A DNA stretch of 64,000 nucleotides. Origin: Vibrio sp. VB16. GTDB lineage: Bacteria > Pseudomonadota > Gammaproteobacteria > Enterobacterales > Vibrionaceae. A program made the position numbers and the translations under genes. The notes under the pieces are model-generated. The model saw nothing but the letters and a program-made list of their open reading frames with translations, searched no databases and was not told where the DNA came from. The DNA lies in NCBI RefSeq assembly GCF_015594925.2, contig NZ_CP087590.1, positions 1,426,001 to 1,490,000 of the forward strand, read 5' to 3'. Below are positions 58,405 through 64,000 of the stretch, piece after piece. Within the stretch, counting starts at the first letter, position 1, and each line of letters opens with the position of its first letter.

Positions 58405-59964
58405 ATGAATAATCGGTTTTTTCTGATATTAGCATTGTGTTTTACTCCTCCATCGCTAGCACTAGAAGATTTGTACCAAATGAACTGGTTGCAAGTTGAC
58501 AAGAAAGTCGCTTCGGAAGTCACCTATCCCGAAATTTTAAACGAAATCTATACTGCCCGTGATTTTCAACTCATTTGGCATGAACCAGAGACGTCCCAAG
58601 AGTTAGAGTCATTGCTAATGATTGTGCATTACGCCCAGTTAAGTGATTTTTTCTCAGCTCGATTGTTAAGGTTGCAAAATTTGCGAGATGAAGGGCGGTG
58701 GTATGAGTACGATGTTATTGCGACCGACACGATATTGAATTTTAATAACTATACAAAGCTAGTAAGAGACAATGGTTTTAAGTGGTACTACGGGAGCCGC
58801 GTGGAACTCCCAGAAACTGTACCGACCAATGATGCTATCAGTCTGTTCGTGAAAAACGTGAATAAGGGGACACTTATTGATTACGTTAGGGCCTTCAATG
58901 GCACTCCAGATCAAATGGACTACGTGCATCAGGCGGTAAGCATACTGACACAAGGCATAGACTCTGGAGTCAGGCGCTACACACAAGTGGGTATTATTAA
59001 AAAAGGCGACGGTATATATAACAAAGGTCCTCTAGTAGACCGTTTGAAGGTTGTTGGTATTAACACGGAAGATATCGATGTCAACACGATGGAATATGAT
59101 CAACCTTTAATTAATGCTGTAAAACAGTTTCAAAGAATGCATGGCTTAAAAGTTGACGGGGTTATAGGAAAAGAGACGTTATACTGGATAAATAGGCCGC
59201 TTGAAGACCGTTTATATTCTGTCGCGTTAAATACGGAACGTTCCAGATTGATGCCAAAGGACCTGCAAAACACTATTATCGTTAATCTACCTAGTTTTCA
59301 TTTAAATTACTGGTATCTAGGGGAAAATCAATTTTCTTCAAAGGTTATTGTAGGAAAAAAGAAAAGAAAAACACCGCTGCTAAGAGTGAAGATGGATACA
59401 TTAATCATGAATCCTTCATGGAAGATTCCTAAAAAACTAGTGCGTGAAGATATCATTCCTTTAATTAAAAAAGATGATAGTTATCTCGAAAGAATGAATA
59501 TGAAAATCGTAAAGTATTGGGGGTCGAAAGAGGTTATTGACCCTTCGACAATTGATTGGCAGGCAATCGATCCAGACACTTTCTCATACAATATGATACA
59601 GGCCCCCGGGAAACGAAATGCGTTAGGTGCATTTAAGTTTAATACACCAAATGCTAGAGCTATTTACCTGCATGATACGCCGTCAAAATATCTATTTAAC
59701 AATACAACGCGTGCTTATAGTTCAGGATGTATCAGGGTTCAATATGCAGACAAATTTGCTCAAACCTTGATGCAAGTGCAGGGGATTGAACCACCGAAGC
59801 AATCATTAGAAGACCCCATAATGCATCGAGTTGCACTAAAAAGGCATATACCTGTTCATATACTCTATCAAACTGCTTGGGTTAAAAATGGGCAGATTCA
59901 ATACAGAAAAGATATCTACGGTTATGACAACAGAACACCCTCTCTAAATTTGACTAAAAACTGA
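58405..59964 (+). CDS. ldtD: Murein L,D-transpeptidase (LdtD/YcbB-type)
   Basis: A 519-aa periplasmic enzyme that makes 3-3 (mDAP-mDAP) crosslinks in peptidoglycan. Signal peptide (ends near LALED, residue 20), an alpha-helical scaffold, a peptidoglycan-binding domain (about 215-270: LINAVKQFQRMHGLKVDGVIGKETLYWIN), and a YkuD catalytic domain (about 290-455) with IYLHDTPSKYLF and SSGCIRV (catalytic Cys). It is followed by ycbK/mepK and ycbL/gloC homologues, the same order as in E. coli. Confidence 0.95.
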   Translation: MNNRFFLILALCFTPPSLALEDLYQMNWLQVDKKVASEVTYPEILNEIYTARDFQLIWHEPETSQELESLLMIVHYAQLSDFFSARLLRLQNLRDEGRWYEYDVIATDTILNFNNYTKLVRDNGFKWYYGSRVELPETVPTNDAISLFVKNVNKGTLIDYVRAFNGTPDQMDYVHQAVSILTQGIDSGVRRYTQVGIIKKGDGIYNKGPLVDRLKVVGINTEDIDVNTMEYDQPLINAVKQFQRMHGLKVDGVIGKETLYWINRPLEDRLYSVALNTERSRLMPKDLQNTIIVNLPSFHLNYWYLGENQFSSKVIVGKKKRKTPLLRVKMDTLIMNPSWKIPKKLVREDIIPLIKKDDSYLERMNMKIVKYWGSKEVIDPSTIDWQAIDPDTFSYNMIQAPGKRNALGAFKFNTPNARAIYLHDTPSKYLFNNTTRAYSSGCIRVQYADKFAQTLMQVQGIEPPKQSLEDPIMHRVALKRHIPVHILYQTAWVKNGQIQYRKDIYGYDNRTPSLNLTKN

Positions 59965-59997
59965 CAAATTGAGCTTTTCGAAAAAAACGGCAATTAA

Positions 59998-60037
59998 TTC
60001 AATATTCAAACCGACAATTGTTGGCTTGAATTTTGAA
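59998..60037. repeat. 40-bp imperfect palindrome between ldtD and mepK
   Basis: Each 20-nt arm is TTCAATATTCAAACCGACAA and its complement with three mismatches; the centre is ACAATTGT. As RNA it would fold into a strong hairpin, but no T run follows. Confidence 0.7.
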
Positions 60038-60134
60038 TGTGTATTTCAGTAACAAAAAATACACCCGTCCATTATTTGACTGATCAATTAATGTACGTTA
60101 ATTTGCACAGCGTTTATTTAATGAAGAGAACTAT

Positions 60135-60701
60135 ATGCCAATTAATACAGTAGACCGTCGACAATTTTTACGTCTAACCACTGGAGGTGTTGCCCTTGCT
60201 ACCTTTTTCCCTACCAGTGTGCTGGCCTCTTTGGCAGAACAAAATAGTCATTTGACTAAAAATAGAGTGGTCTCGTTTAAAAACCTCCATACCGGAGAAA
60301 AACTACAAACGCAGTTTGATTCAAATAATAGAATCTTTTCAGCCGAAATAAATAAGGTAAATCATATCTTTAGGGATTTCCGTAGAAACGAAGTTCATGA
60401 CATCGATAAGCATTTACTCAGTCAACTTAATGCGATTCAGACGCTATTAAGCTCCAATGCTGAAGTGCAATTAATTTCCGGATATCGATCGCCTTTAACA
60501 AACGAGTTGTTGCGGTCTAAGTCCGGTGCAGTGGCAAAAAAGAGTTTCCACATGTTAGGCAAGGCAATGGATTTCCGCTTGGAAGGGGTTCCGCTTGACG
60601 AAGTCCGAGATGCGGCAAAAACATTAAAAGCAGGTGGTGTTGGTTATTATCCAAACAGTAATTTTGTTCATATCGATTCTGGACCAGTACGTTCTTGGTA
60701 A
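60135..60701 (+). CDS. mepK: MepK/YcbK-type murein endopeptidase (DUF882)
   Basis: A 188-aa exported protein. The N-terminal DRRQFLRLTTGG is a Tat-type signal. The M15-like peptidase core has ISGYRSPLTNELLR, KKSFHMLGKAMDFRLEG and SNFVHIDSG, supplying the His/Asp/His zinc ligands. E. coli MepK cleaves the 3-3 and D,L crosslinks that LdtD makes, and the two genes are adjacent here. Confidence 0.94.
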   Translation: MPINTVDRRQFLRLTTGGVALATFFPTSVLASLAEQNSHLTKNRVVSFKNLHTGEKLQTQFDSNNRIFSAEINKVNHIFRDFRRNEVHDIDKHLLSQLNAIQTLLSSNAEVQLISGYRSPLTNELLRSKSGAVAKKSFHMLGKAMDFRLEGVPLDEVRDAAKTLKAGGVGYYPNSNFVHIDSGPVRSW

Positions 60702-60769
60702 CTGGCTTGTATTGTGCGTCTTCAAATGTCATAGTTTTGCCATAAACGTAAACTAACTTGAGCAACACT

Positions 60770-61423
60770 ATGAGCCTTAAATATCAAATTGTCCCAGTCA
60801 CTTCTTTTGCACAAAACTGTTCAATTGTTTGGTGTGACGAAACCATGAAAGGTATCGTTATTGATCCCGGTGGGGACGTCAAGCAGCTTACAATGCTAAT
60901 TCAAGAACTGCGTGTAGATATCGTCAATATATTGTTGACTCATGGTCACCTAGACCATGTTGGCGGGACGCAGCCATTGGCTCAAGAGTTCGGTGTTGAG
61001 ATAATAGGCCCTCACGAAGCGGATAATTTTTGGTTGCAAGGGCTGGAAGGTCAGAGCAAGATGTTCGGCTTTCCATTAACAGAATCTTTTGAGCCTCAGC
61101 ATTGGTTGCTTGACGGTGATGAAGTTACCTTTGGCAATCAAACATTCGCGGTCTATCATACTCCGGGACATACGCCTGGGCACGTTGTGTTTTACAGTAA
61201 AGAAGCTCAACTTGTTTTTGTCGGTGATGTATTGTTTGCAGGAGGAATAGGCAGAACCGATTTCCCGCAGGGTGATCACGAAACATTGATTCGGTCTATA
61301 AAGACCAAGTTGTGGCCTTTAGGCAACGACGTAGGATTTGTTCCCGGCCACGGACCTATTTCAACTATCGGTAGAGAGCGAAGAACAAACCCATTCGTAG
61401 CTGACGAAATGCCTCTGTATTAA
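60770..61423 (+). CDS. gloC: GloC/YcbL-type metallo-beta-lactamase-fold hydrolase
   Basis: About 217 aa. The zinc motif THGHLDHVGG (HxHxDH) lies near residue 56, followed by HTPGHTPGHVVFYS, FVGDVLF and PGHGPIST. E. coli YcbL is a type II glyoxalase that hydrolyses lactoylglutathione. ATG 60770 is preferred to TTG 60758. It is third in the ldtD-mepK-gloC neighbourhood conserved with E. coli. Confidence 0.94.
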   Translation: MSLKYQIVPVTSFAQNCSIVWCDETMKGIVIDPGGDVKQLTMLIQELRVDIVNILLTHGHLDHVGGTQPLAQEFGVEIIGPHEADNFWLQGLEGQSKMFGFPLTESFEPQHWLLDGDEVTFGNQTFAVYHTPGHTPGHVVFYSKEAQLVFVGDVLFAGGIGRTDFPQGDHETLIRSIKTKLWPLGNDVGFVPGHGPISTIGRERRTNPFVADEMPLY

Positions 61424-61579
61424 TAGTCATTTGATGGTCATTATTTTAAATAAAGTCCGCTAAATATCGGTTTTTGTTCAATTATTATTCAACCTATCGT
61501 CCAAAACTGTAATTCGTATCGAATTTTTGGTATAAAAGCGCTCTTTAGTTTTTACCGCTGCGGATTTTAGGAAAATATA

Positions 61580-61936
61580 ATGAGACTCGCTCATAAACGT
61601 AAAGTGCAAATGAAGTTGCAAAAACGCGTAAAAGTCGTTTTAACAGCACCTTCAACAGAGCCAAAACAGAAAAAAACAGTTCAAAATGACGTGATTAAAG
61701 TAACAGAAGAGAAAGTTGTTACGTCTATTGCCTTAACACCAAAACAACAACAAGTTCTTGATATTGTTTTGAATAGTCCTGAAGGAATCAATAGTAAACA
61801 AATTGGTTTAGAAGCAGGGCAAGAAGAAGGCAAAGCTGCCTCTTGGGCGACGGGTGCACTGAAAAAGTTACTAGAAGAAAATCTTGTACTAAAAGTGCAG
61901 CTTGAAGGTAACAAGGTTCAGTATAAAGCGAACTAA
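61580..61936 (+). CDS. Small basic protein with winged-helix-like C-terminal half
   Basis: A 118-aa protein. The first 40 residues are very basic (MRLAHKRKVQMKLQKRVKVV), then come ALTPKQQQVLDIVLNSPEGINSKQIGLEAGQEEGKAASWATGALKKLLEENLVLKVQ, which reads as a winged-helix DNA-binding fold (MarR-like) ending in a short beta hairpin. It is probably a nucleic-acid-binding protein. Its own promoter region and a strong terminator show it is a separate gene. AGGAAAATATA precedes the ATG. No family name was recalled. Confidence 0.7.
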   Translation: MRLAHKRKVQMKLQKRVKVVLTAPSTEPKQKKTVQNDVIKVTEEKVVTSIALTPKQQQVLDIVLNSPEGINSKQIGLEAGQEEGKAASWATGALKKLLEENLVLKVQLEGNKVQYKAN

Positions 61937-61966
61937 GACCTTATTTAATTAGGCCCATAAAAACGA

Positions 61967-61989
61967 AGCTCCTTATTAGGAGCTTTTTT
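61967..61989 (+). terminator. Terminator after small wHTH-like gene
   Basis: AGCTCCT-TATT-AGGAGCT followed by six T residues. Confidence 0.93.
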
Positions 61990-62312
61990 GGTTTTACTCT
62001 GCTGTTTTTCCATCGGTGAGCTATAGGTCACAAAATTATAACATTTATCCAGTCGGGTTTAATGTTAACTACGTAGGTACTATATACCAGCCTACTTTCC
62101 TTATAAACCAATAAATCATTGTAATATAACGATATAAACCCACGATAATTTTCTCCTTGCGTATTAATACGTAATACTAAAGTCGAACTTAAATGTGTAA
62201 ATGTTAATTGGATGCGTGTTCACGCCGATTTCATTATGTGTCGAATATGTCCATTGTTACCCCGTGTGCTTACTGGCGTAAGTATCGGTAAAATAACAAA
62301 GGACGTAAAAAA
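61990..62312 (+). promoter_or_regulatory. Upstream region of TRAP transporter operon
   Basis: A 323-bp region with no gene. AT-rich, with AAAGGACGTAAAAAA as ribosome-binding site just before dctP. I looked for a sigma54 -24/-12 promoter of the DctD kind and did not find one; no other operator stands out. Confidence 0.5.
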
Positions 62313-63413
62313 ATGAGCCTAATTTCGAAATCAGTGAAACGAGTCTTTACAGGGACGATGGTTGTCGCTGCAGTATGTACATCGCTAATGGCGACGAGTG
62401 CGACTGCCGCTGACAAAGTGTATCGATTAAAATTAGCAGAAACATGGGGACCGAACTTCCCAGTATTTGGTGATGCAACGAAGAATATGGCGGCAATGGC
62501 AGAAAAAATGTCAAATGGTCGGCTAGTGATTCGCATCGACTCTGCCAACAAACACAAAGCACCGCTTGGTGTATTTGATATGGTTAAATCTGGACAGTAC
62601 GATATGGGGCACTCGGGCTCATACTATTGGAAAGGTAAAGTACCCAATACATTGTATTTTACGTCGATGCCATTTGGTATGACGCCTGCAGAGCAGTACG
62701 CGTGGTTTTATCACGGCGGTGGTATGGAGTTAATGGATAAGGTTTACGCACCTCACAACCTGCTTTCATTCCCTGGTGGTAACACGGATATACAGATGGG
62801 TGGTTGGTTCCAAAAAGAGATCAATAGCGTTGATGACCTAAAAGGGTTGAAAATGCGTATACCTGGATTCGCAGGTGAAGTATTGGCTGAACTGGGTGCA
62901 AAACCAACTAATATTGCGCCTGGAGAGCTATATACATCGTTAGAGCGTCGCACAATTGATGCATTAGAGTGGGTTGGTCCTTCGTTAGATCTTCGTATGG
63001 GCTTCCACAAAATTGCACCTTATTACTATACAGGTTGGCATGAGCCGGGTTCTGAACTGCAGTTCTTAGTGAATAAGCGTACTTATGAGAAGTTACCAGA
63101 AGATTTACGCGAAATTTTAAGAATAGCAATGCGCACCGCTGCTTATGACATGTACACACAGGCAACGCATGAAAGTGGTAAGAATTGGGTATCAATGAAG
63201 ACTGAATATCCTAACGTTCAAGTGAAGGATTTCCCACCTGCAGTAATGAAAGCATTACGCGAAGCAAATGATAAATTACTTGCCGAGCATGCAGCTAAAG
63301 ACCCACTAACGAAAGAGATTCAAGATTCTCAAGCGTCTTACTTAAAACAAGTACGTTCATGGACCAATATTTCCCATCGAGCCTACCTAAACAGCCAAGC
63401 TGAGTCTGAATAA
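62313..63413 (+). CDS. TRAP transporter substrate-binding protein (DctP family, TakP-like)
   Basis: A 366-aa periplasmic binding protein. Signal peptide ends near ATAADK (residue 33). DctP-family pieces: LKLAETWGPNFPVFG, KMSNGRLVIRIDS, SVDDLKGLKMRIPGFAGEVLAELGAKPTNIAPGELYTSLERRTIDALEWVGPSLD. The Arg of KMRIPG usually contacts the substrate carboxylate. The length and the sequence with GPSLDLRMGFHKIAPYYYTGWHEPGS resemble the dimeric TakP/mannitol-chloroaromatic type, which binds organic or keto acids. The substrate is not determined. Followed by a small permease gene. Confidence 0.92.
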   Translation: MSLISKSVKRVFTGTMVVAAVCTSLMATSATAADKVYRLKLAETWGPNFPVFGDATKNMAAMAEKMSNGRLVIRIDSANKHKAPLGVFDMVKSGQYDMGHSGSYYWKGKVPNTLYFTSMPFGMTPAEQYAWFYHGGGMELMDKVYAPHNLLSFPGGNTDIQMGGWFQKEINSVDDLKGLKMRIPGFAGEVLAELGAKPTNIAPGELYTSLERRTIDALEWVGPSLDLRMGFHKIAPYYYTGWHEPGSELQFLVNKRTYEKLPEDLREILRIAMRTAAYDMYTQATHESGKNWVSMKTEYPNVQVKDFPPAVMKALREANDKLLAEHAAKDPLTKEIQDSQASYLKQVRSWTNISHRAYLNSQAESE

Positions 63414-63489
63414 AGGCTAAATAGCAAAAAGGGCAAGAAAAATAACAACTTGCTCTAGAACCCTAAGAAGAAATCCATAATAATAACAA

Positions 63490-63509
63490 GCGCTGCCATA
63501 AGGCAGCGC
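63490..63509 (+). repeat. Intercistronic hairpin between TRAP binding protein and small permease
   Basis: GCGCTGCC-ATAA-GGCAGCGC is a perfect 8-bp stem. No T run follows. Such hairpins commonly protect the binding-protein message and lower expression of the permease genes. Confidence 0.8.
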
Positions 63510-63542
63510 AATAATTAAATTATAAATTCCACGGAGTTCGGA

Positions 63543-64000
63543 ATGAGAAGTCTTATCAAGATGGAACAGTTGTTCAATCGTATAGGCGATCTATTAGGCT
63601 GGTTAGCCAGTATTTTATTTATCCTGCTTGTTATAAATGTTGTTTACGATGTCGTTATGCGTTATGCGTTCAACGATGTATCTATTGGTTTCCAAGAACT
63701 GGAATGGCACCTTTTTTCTGCCGTATTTTTACTTGGTGTCCCTTACGCGATTCGTACTGCGGGACATGTAAGAGTGGATATTTTTTACGAAAGACTATCC
63801 ACAAGAGCACAATCTATTATTGATCTGATAGGCACCCTTGTTTTTTTACTCCCTTTTTGTCTTTTAGTTGCTTGGTATGGTATCGATTTTGCCAAAGAAA
63901 GCTATGCGCTCGGTGAAACATCCGGTGACCCAGGTGGTCTAGCTTACCGTTGGGTTATTAAAGCACTCATACCACTTTCTTTTATGTTTATGGCACTCAG
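63543..64000 (+). CDS. TRAP transporter small permease subunit (DctQ), 3' end outside window
   Basis: The first 152 codons of a DctQ-type protein; it continues past the right edge. GGAG is present upstream of ATG 63543. Four helices are expected; those at about 18-38, 58-78 and 95-118 are visible, with a fourth starting at the edge. The RYAFNDVSIGFQELEWHLFSAVFLLG segment is typical of the family (conserved E-W). A large permease gene (dctM) should follow. The pair imports an organic acid using the sodium gradient. Confidence 0.9.
   Translation, partial: MRSLIKMEQLFNRIGDLLGWLASILFILLVINVVYDVVMRYAFNDVSIGFQELEWHLFSAVFLLGVPYAIRTAGHVRVDIFYERLSTRAQSIIDLIGTLVFLLPFCLLVAWYGIDFAKESYALGETSGDPGGLAYRWVIKALIPLSFMFMAL

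Noticed and set aside
62041..62312. Sigma54 promoter for the TRAP operon
   Set aside because: No GG-N10-GC pattern with the TGGCAC/TTGC elements was found.

Overview
The window looks like a chromosomal segment of a Vibrionaceae bacterium, most likely a Vibrio or close relative. Three things point there. The order polB, varA/uvrY, uvrC, pgsA, tRNA cluster and the order yfaE, nrdB, nrdA, ubiG, gyrA are both familiar from this group. A complete carboxynorspermidine (norspermidine) operon is present, and most proteins read like their Vibrio or enterobacterial counterparts. No phage, integrase or insertion sequence was recognised, and no rRNA or CRISPR array was seen.

Layout. 1-4.5 kb: start of DNA polymerase II (minus strand), then uvrY-uvrC-pgsA. 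4.6-8.0 kb: two tRNA transcription units (Cys-Gly and Leu-Gly) separated by a small CBM48 gene and an HDOD gene. The second unit ends in an array of 190-bp tandem repeats, each carrying the 3' part of tRNA-Gly plus its terminator. 8.0-13.3 kb: a yqhC/yqhD-like aldehyde-detoxification pair, a YgiW-type OB-fold protein, and a PepSY/response regulator/PhoQ-like kinase operon. 13.35-19.7 kb: an anaerobic-respiration and sulfur-type cluster. It holds an octaheme cytochrome c with a C-terminal membrane anchor, a cytochrome b, a small periplasmic protein with one Cys at its penultimate residue, a DUF3373 outer-membrane protein and a triple-rhodanese protein. A perfect FNR palindrome lies upstream. 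19.7-24 kb: a LysR regulator divergent from lutABC (L-lactate oxidation), then another tRNA-Leu. 24-30 kb: an unknown lipoprotein-like or anchored protein, a stand-alone tandem EIIB protein, an SDR, a PAS-degenerate GGDEF-EAL protein and a chemotaxis receptor.

30-36 kb: the norspermidine operon dat-ddc-carboxynorspermidine dehydrogenase-nspC. Its long leader contains a plausible 23-codon upstream ORF and two hairpins. 36-49 kb: a tandem-ACT protein, a DUF3943 protein, a CinA-like protein, the class Ia ribonucleotide reductase genes with yfaE (NrdR-like boxes and a DnaA box upstream), ubiG, a DUF1223 gene broken by one in-frame TGA at a conserved Trp, and gyrA. 49-57.5 kb: the nitrite-ammonification genes, with nrfG alone, nrfA on the minus strand, and nrfBCDE-dsbE-like-nrfF divergent from it across a region with a NarP-type 7-2-7 palindrome and an FNR-like site. 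57.6-64 kb: ribA, a cell-wall cluster (ldtD/ycbB, mepK/ycbK, gloC/ycbL), a small wHTH-like protein and the first two genes of a TRAP transporter, the second cut by the window end.

Taken together the window joins housekeeping genes to anaerobic electron transport (nrf and the octaheme cluster). The points most worth a second look are the octaheme/rhodanese cluster with its single-Cys small protein, the tRNA-Gly-derived repeat array, and the leader ORF of the norspermidine operon. All assignments come from reading sequence and recalled family features; no database search was run.
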